A stretch of 64,000 bases of DNA from Acidovorax radicis (GCF_020510705.1 NZ_CP075184.1:2914001-2978000); one strand, 5' to 3'; counted from the first letter of the stretch, positions 27,463 to 37,001 are shown. Numbers and translations: made by a program. Notes: generated from the letters alone by a model not told the origin.

Positions 27463-28587
27463 TCAAATCCCGGCGGCCTGATCCAGAAAAACCCGGGCGC
27501 GGCGAGGTGTCACCACCAGCGTTTCGCCCTCCCTGAAGCCCATTTCCTTGAATTGTTGCGCAGGAATCTGCGCCTCAATCAATTGGTCTGCGGACACATT
27601 GTCCGCTGGTTGGTGATCGCGCACCGCAATTAGTTCCAGCCGCGCAATCGGCCCCACCACAATGGCACGGGTGAGCTGGGCCACGATGCCACGCGGGCGC
27701 CCCTGGGCGTCCTGGTCGGCCCCGGGCGAATAGCGCTCTACCTCCAGATCGTGCGGGCGCACGTAGGCAAAGGCTTTGGCGTTTTGTGCCTGGCTGTGTT
27801 CGGGCGAGTCGATCTGCACACCTTCCATGTGCACCATCCCCTCGTGCGCACGGCCGTGAAACAGGTTCACGTCCCCCAGAAATCCATACACAAAGGGACT
27901 CGCAGGCTGGTCCCACACCTGCTGGGGCGAGCCGGTCTGTTCGATGCGGCCCTGGTTGATCACCACCACGCGGTCGGCCACCTCCAGCGCTTCCTCCTGG
28001 TCGTGGGTCACGAAGATGCTGGTCACATGCAGCTCGTCGTGCAGGCGGCGCAGCCAGCGGCGCAGCTCTTTGCGCACCTTGGCGTCGAGCGCGCCAAAGG
28101 GTTCATCGAGCAGCAGCACCTTGGGTTCCACCGCCAAGGCGCGGGCCAGTGCAATACGCTGGCGCTGGCCGCCCGACAGCTGCGCGGGGTGGCGCTCTGC
28201 CAGCCAGTCGAGCTGCACCAGCTTGAGCAGGTCCATCACCTTCTGCTTGATCTGCGCCTCGCTCGGGCGCTCGCCACGGGGCTTCACGCGCAGGCCGAAG
28301 GCCACGTTCTCAAACACGGTCATGTGGCGAAACAGCGCATAGTGCTGAAACACAAACCCCACCCCCCGGTCGCGCACATGCACGTCGGTGGTGTCTTCGC
28401 CGCTGAAATGGATGGTGCCCACGTCGGCCGTCTCCAGGCCGGCAATGATGCGCAGCAGTGTGGTTTTGCCGCAGCCAGAGGGGCCAAGCAGCGCGATCAG
28501 CTCGCCCGAGGCGATATCAAGGCTCACGTCGCGCAGCGCGTGAAAGTCGCCAAACTGCTTGCTGACGTTCCGAATTTCGATGCTCAT
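27463..28587 (-). CDS. cysA: Sulfate/thiosulfate ABC transporter ATP-binding protein
   Basis: A 374-residue ABC ATPase. Walker A is GPSGCGKTT, the Q-loop is at FVFQHYALF, the signature is [15 protein letters not shown], Walker B is [12 protein letters not shown], and the H-loop is VTHD. A C-terminal TOBE-like regulatory region follows. It energises uptake through CysT/CysW with the sulfate-binding protein encoded upstream. ATG 28587 has AAGGAAAA upstream and opens the conserved N-terminus. It is last in the operon sbp-cysT-cysW-cysA, 13 bases after cysW. Confidence 0.95.
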   Translation of the reverse strand: MSIEIRNVSKQFGDFHALRDVSLDIASGELIALLGPSGCGKTTLLRIIAGLETADVGTIHFSGEDTTDVHVRDRGVGFVFQHYALFRHMTVFENVAFGLRVKPRGERPSEAQIKQKVMDLLKLVQLDWLAERHPAQLSGGQRQRIALARALAVEPKVLLLDEPFGALDAKVRKELRRWLRRLHDELHVTSIFVTHDQEEALEVADRVVVINQGRIEQTGSPQQVWDQPASPFVYGFLGDVNLFHGRAHEGMVHMEGVQIDSPEHSQAQNAKAFAYVRPHDLEVERYSPGADQDAQGRPRGIVAQLTRAIVVGPIARLELIAVRDHQPADNVSADQLIEAQIPAQQFKEMGFREGETLVVTPRRARVFLDQAAGI

Positions 28588-28600
28588 GGTGTTTTTTCCT

Positions 28601-29506
28601 TCAACGCGCGGGCGTTGCAACGGTGGGCGCGGGGCGCTCCGGGGGCAGTTCGGCCGCAGCCTTCATTTCCTGCTCGTTGCGCCACTCGGCGATCGACTTG
28701 ATGACCAGCGTGACCAGCGCCAGCAAGGCCAGCAGCGATGCGGCGGCAAATGCAGCCACGGATTGGTACTCGTTGTAGAGGATCTCGACATGCAACGGAA
28801 TGGTGTTGGTCTGACCCCGGATATGGCCTGAAACGACGGACACCGCGCCGAATTCGCCCATGGCCCGCGCGTTGCACAAGATCACGCCATACAGCAACCC
28901 CCACTTGATGTTGGGCAGCGTGACGTGCCAGAAGGTCTGCCAACCGGTGGCCCCCAGCACGATGGCGGCCTGCTCCTCGTCATTGCCCTGGGCCTGCATC
29001 AGCGGGATCAGCTCGCGCGCGATGAACGGGAAGGTCACGAAGATGGTGGCCAGCACGATGCCCGGCACGGCAAAGACGATCTTGATGTCGTGCGCCTGCA
29101 GCCAGGGGCCAAACCAGCCATTGGCACCAAACATCAGCACATACACCAGCCCGGCCACCACGGGGGACACCGAGAACGGCAAATCCACCAGCGTGGTCAA
29201 AAAGGCCTTGCCCTTGAACTCGTATTTGGCAATGCACCACGCAGCGGCCACGCCAAACACCAGGTTCAGCGGCACGGCAATCAGCGCGGTGATCAGCGTG
29301 AGCTTGATGGCCGACCACGCGTCGGGCTCACGCAGGCCGTCGAGATACGCACCAAAGCCCTTGCGCAGCGCCTCGGCAAACACGGCGGCCAGCGGCAGCA
29401 CCAGAAACAGCAGCATGAATGCCAGCGCGATGGCGATCAACGTGTAGCGCACCCAGGGGGCCTCGGTGGTTCCAGCCCGCGCACGGCGAACAGTACGGGT
29501 ATTCAT
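28601..29506 (-). CDS. cysW: Sulfate ABC transporter permease CysW
   Basis: A 301-residue inner-membrane permease with about six transmembrane helices. The cytoplasmic EAA loop is seen as [24 protein letters not shown], in two consecutive parts. Conserved CysW segments [15 protein letters not shown] and [17 protein letters not shown] are present. ATG 29506 was preferred over an extended start at 29587 that runs into the repeat. It pairs with CysT to form the translocation channel. Confidence 0.94.
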   Translation of the reverse strand: MNTRTVRRARAGTTEAPWVRYTLIAIALAFMLLFLVLPLAAVFAEALRKGFGAYLDGLREPDAWSAIKLTLITALIAVPLNLVFGVAAAWCIAKYEFKGKAFLTTLVDLPFSVSPVVAGLVYVLMFGANGWFGPWLQAHDIKIVFAVPGIVLATIFVTFPFIARELIPLMQAQGNDEEQAAIVLGATGWQTFWHVTLPNIKWGLLYGVILCNARAMGEFGAVSVVSGHIRGQTNTIPLHVEILYNEYQSVAAFAAASLLALLALVTLVIKSIAEWRNEQEMKAAAELPPERPAPTVATPAR

Positions 29507-29539
29507 ATCAGCCTTCCATGGCGCATTGCGATCGAAGCT

Positions 29540-29642
29540 GGCGCGGCCCAGACCAGTGCACCCGTGGAACTGGCTCTGCCAGGCCACCGGGTGCGTCCCC
29601 CTCCCAAAGGAGAGGGGGAAGGCGCGAAGCGACTCAAGGGGT
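29540..29642 (-). repeat. Post-stop repeat, copy B
   Basis: The clearest partner of copy A. On the minus strand it begins three bases after the cysT stop codon, has the TTCCCCCTCTCC / GGAGGGGGA hairpin, and ends with GGTGCACTGGTCTGGGCCGC. It fills most of the 139-bp cysT-cysW gap. Confidence 0.78.
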
Positions 29643-29645
29643 GTT

Positions 29646-30473
29646 TCATGACTTCCGGCGCTGCCAGGCCTGCAGCGCGTTGATGACCAGCAGCAGAATG
29701 AACGAGATGATCAGCATGACCACCGCCACGGCGGTAGCGCCCGCGTAGTCGTACTGCTCCAGCTTGCCGATGATGATGAGCGGCGTGATTTCAGACACCA
29801 TGGGCATGTTGCCTGCGATGAAGATGACCGAACCATATTCACCCACCGCCCGTGCAAAAGCCATGGCAAAGCCCGTGAGCAAGGCAGGAGTGATGGACGG
29901 CAGGATGACCTTGGTGAAGGTTTGCCAGCGGGTGGCACCAAGGCAGGTGGCCGCCTCTTCGAGCTCTTTTTCAGAGTCTTCGAGCACGGGCTGCACCGTG
30001 CGCACCACAAACGGCAGGCCGATGAAGATCAACGCGATAACGATGCCGGCCGGCTTGAAGGCCAGCTGAATCCCCAGTGGCTCCAGATACTGGCCGACCC
30101 AGCCATTGCCCGCCAGCAAGGCCGTCAGCGAGATACCGGCCACGGCGGTGGGCAGCGCAAACGGCAGGTCCACCAACGCGTCCACGATCTTCTTGCCCGG
30201 GAACTTGTAGCGCACCAGCACCCAGGCGATCAGCAGGCCAAACACCAGGTTGACCAGCGCCGCAAGAAACGACGCGCCAAAAGTGAGCCGGTACGAAGCA
30301 AGCACCCGCGGCGCACTGATGGCTGCCCAGAACTGCTCCCAGGTCAGCGTGAAGGTCTTGAAGACCAGTGCTGACAACGGGATCAGGACGATGATGCTCA
30401 AGTAAAAGAGCGTGTAGCCCAGCGTCAGCCCGAAGCCGGGCAGCACCCTCTTCGCGCTCTTATTTCGATTCAT
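29646..30473 (-). CDS. cysT: Sulfate ABC transporter permease CysT
   Basis: A 275-residue inner-membrane permease with about six helices. The EAA loop is visible at [20 protein letters not shown], and the family segment [18 protein letters not shown] is present. Together with CysW it forms the sulfate/thiosulfate channel. It follows the sulfate-binding protein gene after a 161-bp gap occupied by a repeat, and precedes cysW after another repeat. Confidence 0.94.
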   Translation of the reverse strand: MNRNKSAKRVLPGFGLTLGYTLFYLSIIVLIPLSALVFKTFTLTWEQFWAAISAPRVLASYRLTFGASFLAALVNLVFGLLIAWVLVRYKFPGKKIVDALVDLPFALPTAVAGISLTALLAGNGWVGQYLEPLGIQLAFKPAGIVIALIFIGLPFVVRTVQPVLEDSEKELEEAATCLGATRWQTFTKVILPSITPALLTGFAMAFARAVGEYGSVIFIAGNMPMVSEITPLIIIGKLEQYDYAGATAVAVVMLIISFILLLVINALQAWQRRKS

Positions 30474-30505
30474 AGCAAACTATTTTTCCGGGTAACGCTA
30501 AAAAC

Positions 30506-30626
30506 TGACGCGGCCCAGGCCAGGGCCACCGTGCAAGGGCCGCCCCGCCGCACGGGTGGCGTCCCCCTTCCCGAATTGCGCAGCGATTCGAGACAAGGGG
30601 GAAGGCGCGCAGCGCCTCAGGGGGTT
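30506..30626 (-). repeat. Post-stop repeat, copy D
   Basis: A longer, diverged copy. On the minus strand it begins about 8 bases after the sulfate-binding protein stop codon, with CCCCCTGAGGCGCTGCGCGC and CTTCCCCCTTG, and ends in CCTGGGCCGCGTC. It lies between sbp and cysT. Confidence 0.7.
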
Positions 30627-30634
30627 GTTCACTA

Positions 30635-31639
30635 CTACTTGGCGCCAGGCGTGTAGAGCTTGTCGAACTGGCCGCCATCATTGAAGTGCACTTTTTGCGC
30701 TTCGGTCAGCGAGCCGAAATACTTGGCCACCGTGAACTGCTTGAGCGGCTTGAAGGTGCCGGCGTATTTCTTGAGCACGGCTTCCGAGCGGGGGCGGATG
30801 GCGTGCTTGGCCGCGATCTCTTGCGCCTCTTCGGAGTACAGGTAGTCCAGATAAGCCTTGGCCAGCTGGGCGGTGCCCTTCTTGGCCACGGTGCGCTCCA
30901 CCACGGCCACGGGGTTCTCGGCCACCACGCTCACCGAGGGATAGATCGCATCGACCTTGCCCGCGCCAAACTCGCGGTTGATGGATACCACTTCGGACTC
31001 AAAAGTGATCAGCACGTCGCCCTGGTTGCGCTGCAGGAAGGTCGCTGTCGCATCGCGCCCACCCTTGGCCAGCACGGGCACGTTCTTGTAGAGCTTGCCC
31101 ACAAACTCGGCCGCCTGCGCTTCGGTGCCGCCCTTTTCGCGCACCGCGCCCCAGGCCGCCAGGTAGGCATAGCGGCCGTTGCCGCCGGTCTTGGGGTTCA
31201 CCACAATCACTTGAACACCGGGCTTGATGAGGTCTTCCCAGTCCTTGATGTTCTTGGGGTTGCCATTGCGCACCAGGAACAACATGGTGGAGGTGGTGGG
31301 CGATGCGTCGTTGGGAAACTTCTTGGCCCAGTCTTTCGCCACCACGCCGTTGTCAGCGAGGAACTGCACGTCGGTGGTGGTGTTCATGGTGACCACGTCG
31401 GCCGCCAGTCCATCATTGACGGCACGCGCCTGGGCGCTGGAGCCGGCATGCGACTGGTCGATCTTTATGTCCTGGCCTGTGGTCTTCTTGTAGTGCGCGA
31501 CGAAGGCGGTGTTGTAGTCCTTGTAGAACTCGCGCGCCACGTCATACGAAACATTCAACAGCGAATTTTGCGCAGCCGCCATGCCGCTGGCGGCCAGTGC
31601 GACTGAGGCCAAAAGGGTTTTGAGCTTCAAAGAATTCAT
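30635..31639 (-). CDS. sbp: Periplasmic sulfate-binding protein
   Basis: A 334-residue periplasmic binding protein. The signal peptide ends near GMAAAQ at residue 24. Family motifs include LLNVSYDVAREFY at the mature start, INQ-like KIDQSHAGSSAQARAV, and NPKTGGNGRYAYLAAW, which hold sulfate-coordinating residues in Sbp/CysP. It delivers sulfate or thiosulfate to CysTWA, encoded immediately downstream. Discrimination between Sbp and CysP is not possible by eye. The promoter carries the shared sulfur-regulon motif. Confidence 0.93.
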   Translation of the reverse strand: MNSLKLKTLLASVALAASGMAAAQNSLLNVSYDVAREFYKDYNTAFVAHYKKTTGQDIKIDQSHAGSSAQARAVNDGLAADVVTMNTTTDVQFLADNGVVAKDWAKKFPNDASPTTSTMLFLVRNGNPKNIKDWEDLIKPGVQVIVVNPKTGGNGRYAYLAAWGAVREKGGTEAQAAEFVGKLYKNVPVLAKGGRDATATFLQRNQGDVLITFESEVVSINREFGAGKVDAIYPSVSVVAENPVAVVERTVAKKGTAQLAKAYLDYLYSEEAQEIAAKHAIRPRSEAVLKKYAGTFKPLKQFTVAKYFGSLTEAQKVHFNDGGQFDKLYTPGAK

Positions 31640-31673
31640 GGTGGCTGGTCTTTAGAGGTACGGAAGATGCTCC

Positions 31674-31717
31674 ATTGTGTGGAGCACATGCTTAAAACTC
31701 AAAAGAATATATTCTTG
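31674..31717 (-). promoter_or_regulatory. sbp-cysTWA promoter with shared sulfur motif
   Basis: On the minus strand TTTGAG (-35, 31698-31703), an 18-bp spacer and CACAAT (-10, 31674-31679). Directly upstream is the palindrome AAGAATATATTCTT (31703-31716). The core TAAAACTCAAA on the plus strand is shared with the lsfA and metQ promoters at the same distance from the start codon. Confidence 0.65.
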
Positions 31718-31816
31718 TTAAATAATCATTTTTTTGAATATAGAAAATTGAGCCGCATTTTTTGCCCCGCTTTTTAGCAGATTGCCGTGGGTGGTTTTAT
31801 GCCCACATTTAAGGCA

Positions 31817-31872
31817 ATATCAGGCTGCAGCGCTTATGCATCAAGCGCAAACAGCTATCATTAAAATAGCAC
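31817..31872. repeat. Dispersed palindromic repeat, copy 6
   Basis: A copy with GGCTGCAGCGCTTATGCATC and AAGCGCAAACAGCTATCA arms. It lies in the gap between the sulfate-binding protein promoter and the hydrolase gene end. Confidence 0.75.
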
Positions 31873-31894
31873 CCCTCGGCACCATGGCACCACC

Positions 31895-32503
31895 TCAGGA
31901 GCCAACCGTATCAGCCACACCGCGATGGGATGGCAGCGTCTGCGGGCCGGGCATGCCTCCCAGCGACTGCAGCAGGGCCCAGCCCAGCGGCCATTCGCCG
32001 TGGCCGGAGTCGATGTTGATATGGCCTGCGTTCTGCATGCGCACAAACTCGCTGCCCCAGGCGCGCGCATAGGCACCGGCGAGGCGGATGGGGCAATACG
32101 GGTCGTTGCTGCTGGCCACCACGATGGAGCGGTAGGGCAGCGCGGCACAAGGCACGGGGGCAAAGTCGCTCAGGATGGCGCGGCGCTCCGGGTCGGCAGG
32201 GGCCACAAGCAGCGCACCACATACACGGGCCGCCGCTTCGGGGCCCATGTGGGTGGTGGCCATACAGCCCAGGCTGTGCGCCACGATGACCACCGGGTTC
32301 GGTGCGGCCAACACGGTTTTCTCGAGCTGGCTCACCCAGGCGGCGCGCGTGGGCGTGATCCAGTCGTCCTGCACCACGCGACTGGCATGGGGCATGCGCT
32401 CAGCCCACAGACTTTGCCAGTGGCCGGGGCCGGAGTCGCGCCAGCCGGGCACGATGATGACGGAGGGGGTGGTCACAGTTTTAAAAAAAGGGCTGCCATC
32501 CAC
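31895..32503 (-). CDS. RBBP9/YdeN-family serine hydrolase
   Basis: A 202-residue alpha/beta hydrolase of the RBBP9/YdeN family. The nucleophile elbow is VAHSLGCMA, the N-terminal VIIVPGWRDSGPGHWQ is diagnostic, and the catalytic histidine lies in NAGHINIDSGHGEWPLG. The annotated start is GTG 32503 with no clear ribosome site; GTG 32476 is an alternative that would still leave the family core. It follows the LsfA-like peroxiredoxin on the same strand after 51 bp and may be cotranscribed with it. Natural substrate is unknown. Confidence 0.8.
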   Translation of the reverse strand: MDGSPFFKTVTTPSVIIVPGWRDSGPGHWQSLWAERMPHASRVVQDDWITPTRAAWVSQLEKTVLAAPNPVVIVAHSLGCMATTHMGPEAAARVCGALLVAPADPERRAILSDFAPVPCAALPYRSIVVASSNDPYCPIRLAGAYARAWGSEFVRMQNAGHINIDSGHGEWPLGWALLQSLGGMPGPQTLPSHRGVADTVGS

Positions 32504-32554
32504 GGCACGGCCGATGGCAATACCGCTCTGCTTTCCGTGGGCTGGGTGGTTGGC

Positions 32555-33196
32555 TCACTTGTTCGGCTGGGGCGTGATGCGCAGATAGGGGCGCAAGGCC
32601 TTGAACCCCTTGGGGAAACGCTGCGCGATCTCGGCCGGGTCTTGCAGGCTGGGCACGATGATCACGTCGTCCCCATCGCGCCAGTTGGCGGGCGTTGCCA
32701 CCTTGTGGCTGTCGGTGAGCTGCAGCGAGTCGATCACGCGCAGGATCTCGTCAAAATTGCGCCCCGTGCTGGCCGGGTAGGTGAACGTGGTGCGGATGCG
32801 TTTTTGCGGGTCGATGATGAACACGCTGCGCACCGTCACGGTGGTCGATGCGTTGGGGTGGATCATGTCGTACAGGTCGGCCACCTTTTTGTCCGCATCG
32901 GCCAGGATGGGGAAGTTGACGGTGGTGTTCTGCGTGTCGTTGATGTCGCCCACCCAGCGGTTGTGCGAATCGACAGGGTCCACGCTCACGGCGATGGGCT
33001 TGACGTTACGGCGGGCAAATTCGCTGGCCAAGGCGGCGGTTTTGCCAAGCTCGGTGGTGCACACGGGCGTGAAGTCGGCGGGGTGCGAGAACAGCACCAC
33101 CCACGAATCGCCGGCCCACTCATGAAAGTGGATGGGGCCGGCGGTGGAGTCCTGCGTGAAGTCGGGGGCGGTGTCGCCAAGGCGGAGAGTCGTCAT
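32555..33196 (-). CDS. 1-Cys peroxiredoxin (Prx6 type), LsfA-like
   Basis: A 213-residue peroxiredoxin of the Prx6 subfamily. The peroxidatic cysteine is in HPADFTPVCTTELG, and the long C-terminal domain (NWRDGDDVIIVPSL) is typical of 1-Cys members. Pseudomonas LsfA, of similar length, is a known low-sulfur-induced protein of this type. Here the promoter shares its motif with sbp and metQ, which supports sulfur-starvation control. ATG 33196 has AAGGGG upstream; the extension to 33256 is unsupported. It detoxifies peroxides in the cytoplasm. Confidence 0.88.
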   Translation of the reverse strand: MTTLRLGDTAPDFTQDSTAGPIHFHEWAGDSWVVLFSHPADFTPVCTTELGKTAALASEFARRNVKPIAVSVDPVDSHNRWVGDINDTQNTTVNFPILADADKKVADLYDMIHPNASTTVTVRSVFIIDPQKRIRTTFTYPASTGRNFDEILRVIDSLQLTDSHKVATPANWRDGDDVIIVPSLQDPAEIAQRFPKGFKALRPYLRITPQPNK

Positions 33197-33228
33197 ACAA
33201 AAAACCCCTTGCGGATTGCGGTAAGGGC

Positions 33229-33270
33229 ATTCTGCGGCGCCGTCTTTAAAACCCAAACAAATATATCGTT
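33229..33270 (-). promoter_or_regulatory. lsfA-like gene promoter with shared sulfur motif
   Basis: On the minus strand TTTGGG (-35, 33252-33257), a 17-bp spacer and CAGAAT (-10, 33229-33234). Upstream is the AT-rich AAATATATCG. The plus-strand core TAAAACCCAAA (33247-33257) matches the sbp and metQ promoters. Confidence 0.65.
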
Positions 33271-33492
33271 TTTATTTAATCGCCAAAACATCTAAAGACC
33301 GCTATGAATGCGCTTCCCGAATCAAGCGGAAAGCGTGCGCTGCGGATCGGGATGGGCTGAGCAGAACCGCATGGCTTCCAGTGCCGGGAGAGGGGCACAG
33401 CCACGCAGGGTCCCCTTCTTGCACGCTATCGAGTTGCCACAAACAGGCCCGGCGGTGCGCCGATGCCCCCACAGGGGCGCAAGGTTGGCCGG

Positions 33493-34440
33493 TCAGATGT
33501 CTGCGCCACCCACACCCTGGAGGGCAAGCCTTGTGCTCAAGCTGCTGCGCCCGGGCATGGCCTCGCCCAGGTAGTCCAGGAACCGCCGCACCGCAGGCGA
33601 CAGGCCCCGGCGCGACGGGAACACCGCATGCACGATGGCAGGTGCCGGCGCCCAGGCGGGCAACACGCGCACCAGCCGGCGCTCGCGCATTTCGTCTTGG
33701 CACATGTAGTCAGGCATCCAGCACATGCCGGTGCCGGCCACGGCCGCGATCTTGAGCGTGAGCAGATCATCGGCCACATACCGCGGGGTGTGGTGCACCA
33801 CCTGGTGCACACCGCCAGGGCCGATCAGGTTCCAGGTAGAGCGGCCATCGGGTGCCGACATGGCAATGCTGTCGATGCGCGCCAGGTCTTCCAGGGTCTC
33901 GGGGGTGCCTTGCCGCATGAGCAGATCGGGGCTGGCCACGAGGATCTGCGTGGCATGGTCCAGCCGCTTGACCACCATGCTCCCGCTGTCGTCCACCGAG
34001 GGGCGCACGCGCAGCGCCACATCAATGCCCTCCTCCACCAGATTCACCGCGCGGTTGGTCACAAGCATCTCGATCCGCACCTCTTTGTAGGTGGCGAGAA
34101 ACTGCGGCATCAGATCGGCCACCACGGTTTGTGCCAGTGTTACTGCGCAACTCACGCGCACGGTGCCACGTGGGGTCGTCTGCACCTGGGCCACGGTGTC
34201 AGCAGCGGCCTGGGCCGATTCGCGCATGGCCTGGCAGTGGCGCAGATAGGCCTCGCCCACCTCGGTCAGGGACAGCTTGCGCGTGGTGCGCTGCAACAGC
34301 CGCACGCCCAGCTGCGTTTCCAGCTCGGACACCCGCCGCGACAGGCGCGACTTGGGAATGCCCAGCGCCCGGCCTGCAGCGGCAAAACCGCCCCGCTCCA
34401 CCACTTCGGCGAAATACAGCATGTCATTGAGGTCTTGCAT
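33493..34440 (-). CDS. LysR-family regulator divergent from azoR
   Basis: A 315-residue LysR-type regulator. The HTH is at residues 1-60 ([20 protein letters not shown], then [11 protein letters not shown]), followed by the effector-binding domain. ATG 34440 gives the usual N-terminus [11 protein letters not shown] 34449 is also in frame. A near-perfect 22-bp inverted repeat lies just upstream, between it and azoR, and is probably its operator. Control of the divergent azoreductase gene is inferred from this layout and is a common arrangement for quinone- or electrophile-sensing regulators. Confidence 0.85.
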   Translation of the reverse strand: MQDLNDMLYFAEVVERGGFAAAGRALGIPKSRLSRRVSELETQLGVRLLQRTTRKLSLTEVGEAYLRHCQAMRESAQAAADTVAQVQTTPRGTVRVSCAVTLAQTVVADLMPQFLATYKEVRIEMLVTNRAVNLVEEGIDVALRVRPSVDDSGSMVVKRLDHATQILVASPDLLMRQGTPETLEDLARIDSIAMSAPDGRSTWNLIGPGGVHQVVHHTPRYVADDLLTLKIAAVAGTGMCWMPDYMCQDEMRERRLVRVLPAWAPAPAIVHAVFPSRRGLSPAVRRFLDYLGEAMPGRSSLSTRLALQGVGGADI

Positions 34441-34447
34441 AGGGAGC

Positions 34448-34469
34448 ATTGTTCTATGGATAGAACAAT
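34448..34469. promoter_or_regulatory. Operator palindrome between the LysR gene and azoR
   Basis: Two perfect 10-bp arms, ATTGTTCTAT and ATAGAACAAT, separated by GG. It lies within ten bases of the regulator start and about 100 bases before azoR, as expected for a LysR autoregulatory site. Confidence 0.7.
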
Positions 34470-34569
34470 CTATCGCAATTTTGCTGGCTTATCAACAAAA
34501 CGACATCTAACCACAATTGACCCCATGGCCACACGTGGTGGCTCCCTTACAACCCCCCCGGAGAACCTC

Positions 34570-35211
34570 ATGCAACTGCTTCACATCGATTCCGCCATCA
34601 CCGGTGCCAATTCCGTTTCGCGTCAGCTGACCGCACAGATCGTGGCCGCCTATCAGGCCAACCACCCCGGCACCCAGGTCAGCTACCTCGACCTGGTGGC
34701 CAATGCCCCCGCCCACTTCACCATGGACGCGATGGCACCCCGCACCGGCCAGACCGATGGCCTGAGCGAAGCACAAAAGCGCGAAAACGCAGTGTCCGAG
34801 CAACTGGTAAGCCAGTTCCTGGCGGCTGATGTGGTCGTGATCGGCGCCCCGTTCTACAACTTCAGCATCCCGACCCAGCTCAAGGCCTGGATCGACCGCA
34901 TCGCCCAGCCTGGCCGCACGTTCCACTACACCGCCAACGGCCCCGAAGGCCTGGCCAAGGGCAAGACGGTCATCATCGCCTCCACCCGCGGCGGCGTGTA
35001 CTCCACCAGCGAAGGTGGCCAGGCGATGGAACACCAGGAAAGCTACCTGAAGGTCGTGCTGGGCTTCTTCGGCGTGACCGACGTGCGTTTTGTGCGCGCT
35101 GAAGGCGTGGCCATGGGCGACGCCGCCAAGGCCGCCGCACTGGAGAGCGCCACCCAGGCCATCCGCAGCCAGGCCGCCGCCAACCAGGCCCAGGCCACGC
35201 AAGCGGCTTGA
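34570..35211 (+). CDS. azoR: FMN-dependent NADH-azoreductase
   Basis: A 213-residue flavodoxin-fold quinone/azo reductase of the AzoR family. The N-terminus [19 protein letters not shown] binds FMN phosphate, [21 protein letters not shown] is the central family motif (given here in overview), and ASTRGGVYS follows. ATG 34570 has GGAG upstream; the long open frame reaching back to 33463 is antisense to the LysR gene. It reduces quinones and azo compounds by two electrons using NADH. A rho-independent terminator follows. Confidence 0.9.
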   Translation: MQLLHIDSAITGANSVSRQLTAQIVAAYQANHPGTQVSYLDLVANAPAHFTMDAMAPRTGQTDGLSEAQKRENAVSEQLVSQFLAADVVVIGAPFYNFSIPTQLKAWIDRIAQPGRTFHYTANGPEGLAKGKTVIIASTRGGVYSTSEGGQAMEHQESYLKVVLGFFGVTDVRFVRAEGVAMGDAAKAAALESATQAIRSQAAANQAQATQAA

Positions 35212-35274
35212 TTCAGTGAGTGACACCCAGGGCGCCCCAGGCACCCTGCGTTGTCTTTTCGCTCTCGCCATGTA

Positions 35275-35301
35275 AAAAGCCCGGACTTGCGCCGGGCTTT
35301 T
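35275..35301. terminator. Terminator between azoR and the FMN reductase gene
   Basis: AAAAGCCCGG - 7-base loop - CCGGGCTTTT followed by further T residues. It lies about 63 bases after azoR and can serve convergent transcripts. Confidence 0.88.
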
Positions 35302-35317
35302 CATTTTTCGACCTCAT

Positions 35318-35382
35318 TTTGATAAAAACACGCTGTAGCGCCCGTCTATAAAGCGCGAGCAGCTATCGATCCAGTAGCAACT
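35318..35382. repeat. Dispersed palindromic repeat, copy 7
   Basis: A diverged copy (ACGCTGTAGCGCCC, then AAGCGCGAGCAGCTATCG) between the azoR terminator and the end of the FMN reductase gene. Confidence 0.7.
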
Positions 35383-35390
35383 GAATCAGA

Positions 35391-35939
35391 TCAGTTGTGC
35401 TTCTTGACCCAGTCCACGTATTTGGTCACCCAGGCTCGCAGAAACTCGCGGCTGGCGGCACCAATGCTGCCATCGGCATCAAACAAGCCATCCTTGGCAT
35501 GAATGAAACCTTCGGGCTGGCCCAGCGTGGGCATGTCCAGGTAGGCCAGCACGTTGCGCAGATGCTGCTGCGACATCGCCGTGCCAATGGCGCCCACCGA
35601 CGCACCAATCACCCCCGCAGGCTTGCCAGCCCAGGCGCTTTGGCCATAAGGGCGCGAAGCGTGGTCAATGGCGTTTTTGAGCACGCCCGGAATCGAGCGG
35701 TTGTATTCAGCGGTCACAAACAGCACGCCCTGCGCCGCCTTGATCTCGCCCTTCAGGCGCACCACCGAAGCCGCTTGCTGGCCATCGTCGTCCTGGTTGT
35801 AGAGCGGCAAGTCGTCGATGCGCAGCTGGGTGAATTTCACATCCGGCGGCGCCAGGCGTGCCAGCCCGGTGGCCAGCTGGCGGTTGAAAGAATCCTTGCG
35901 CAGGCTGCCGACGATGACGGCGATGTTGAGCTGGGCCAT
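35391..35939 (-). CDS. NAD(P)H-dependent FMN reductase (ChrR/YieF-like)
   Basis: A 182-residue flavodoxin-like reductase. The FMN-binding loop GSLRKDSFNRQLA near the N-terminus and VTAEYNRSIPGVLKNAIDHASR are characteristic of the ChrR/YieF and related quinone or chromate reductase family. ATG 35939 has a strong AAGGAG site. It is convergent with azoR, another FMN oxidoreductase, so this locus may deal with quinone or electrophile stress. Whether it reduces chromate is not shown. Confidence 0.87.
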   Translation of the reverse strand: MAQLNIAVIVGSLRKDSFNRQLATGLARLAPPDVKFTQLRIDDLPLYNQDDDGQQAASVVRLKGEIKAAQGVLFVTAEYNRSIPGVLKNAIDHASRPYGQSAWAGKPAGVIGASVGAIGTAMSQQHLRNVLAYLDMPTLGQPEGFIHAKDGLFDADGSIGAASREFLRAWVTKYVDWVKKHN

Positions 35940-36089
35940 GGTGAAACTCCTTGGTAGTCAATGAGGTGCAAGCCCGCAGGACCGCGACGGGGCCTTGAAA
36001 ATACGGGCCTCCCTATCGTAGGCCTCCCATATGACGCCATCAAGCGGCAGCGGCTCCGTGCGCACCCATCGCGGGGTATACCGAAGCAC

Positions 36090-36152
36090 TTTACTATCAA
36101 AAAAATAGCTGCTGGCGCTTTATACACAAGCGCCAGCAGCCGTTTTTATCTA
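36090..36152. repeat. Dispersed palindromic repeat, copy 8
   Basis: One of the best copies: TTTACTATCAAAAAAATAGC, GCTGGCGCTT, TATACAC, AAGCGCCAGCAGC, TTTTTATC. It lies between the end of metQ and the start region of the FMN reductase gene. Confidence 0.85.
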
Positions 36153-36169
36153 AATAACCCCCGGCGAAA

Positions 36170-36970
36170 TCAGAACCCGGGCAGCACCGACCCCTTGAAT
36201 TCCGTCTGGATGAACTGGCGCACTTCTTCCGAGTGGTAGGCCTTCACCAGCTTGGCCACCCAGGGCTTGTCCTTGTCGGCTTCGCGCACAGCGATCAGAT
36301 TGACATAGGGGCTCTTGGCGTTTTCTTGTGCAATCGCGTCCTTGCCAGGGTTCAGGCCCGCCGACAGCGCGAAGTTGGTGTTGATGGCCGAGGCGTCCAG
36401 GTCGTCCAGCGAACGGGGCAGCTGGGCGGCGTCCAGCTCCACAAACTTGAGCTTCTTGGGGTTGCTCACCACGTCCAGCGGCGTGGCCTTGAGGCCGGCG
36501 CCGTCACGCAGCTTGATCAGGCCCTTGTCCTGCAGCACCAGCAGCACGCGGCCGCCGTTGGTGGGGTCGTTGGGGATGCCGAACTTGGCGCCTTCCTTCA
36601 GGTCTTCGAGCTTCTTGACCTTCTTGGAATACAGGCCGATGGGGAAGTTGACGGTGTAGCCCGCAGACACCAGCTTGTAGCCACGGTCCTTGACCTGGGC
36701 GTCCAGGTAGGGCTTGTGCTGGTAGCTGTTGGCATCGAGGTCGCCCGCCGACAACGCAGCATTGGGCTGCACGTAATCGCTGAATTCAACGACCTGGATC
36801 TTGAGGCCGTCCTTCTCGGCGACCTTCTTGACCACTTCGAAAATCTGCGCGTGGGGGCCACCGGTCACGCCCACCTTGATGGGCTTGTCTTGCGCCAGCA
36901 CGCCGGTCGAAAAGCCAGCGGCCAAGGCCAGGGCGAGAGTGGTTTGCAGCAGCAGCGAGCGTTTGTTCAC
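36170..36970 (-). CDS. metQ: Methionine-binding protein MetQ (NlpA family)
   Basis: A 266-residue periplasmic substrate-binding protein for D/L-methionine. The signal peptide ends in STGVLAQD; there is no lipobox cysteine, unlike many MetQ lipoproteins. Family segments are KVGVTGGPHAQIFE, FSDYVQPNAAL and NSYQHKPYLD. GTG 36970 is preferred because AAAGG lies 8 bases upstream and a normal signal peptide follows; GTG 36979 is the alternative. Its partners MetN and MetI are encoded 7 kb away on the same strand. The promoter shares the sulfur motif. Confidence 0.9.
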   Translation of the reverse strand: MNKRSLLLQTTLALALAAGFSTGVLAQDKPIKVGVTGGPHAQIFEVVKKVAEKDGLKIQVVEFSDYVQPNAALSAGDLDANSYQHKPYLDAQVKDRGYKLVSAGYTVNFPIGLYSKKVKKLEDLKEGAKFGIPNDPTNGGRVLLVLQDKGLIKLRDGAGLKATPLDVVSNPKKLKFVELDAAQLPRSLDDLDASAINTNFALSAGLNPGKDAIAQENAKSPYVNLIAVREADKDKPWVAKLVKAYHSEEVRQFIQTEFKGSVLPGF

Positions 36971-37001
36971 GAAAGGCACCTTTGGATAAGAGATGTTTCA
37001 C

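Noticed and set aside
33463..34569. Long open frame upstream of azoR
   Set aside because: It is antisense to the LysR gene and contains no ribosome site at its start; AzoR begins at ATG 34570.
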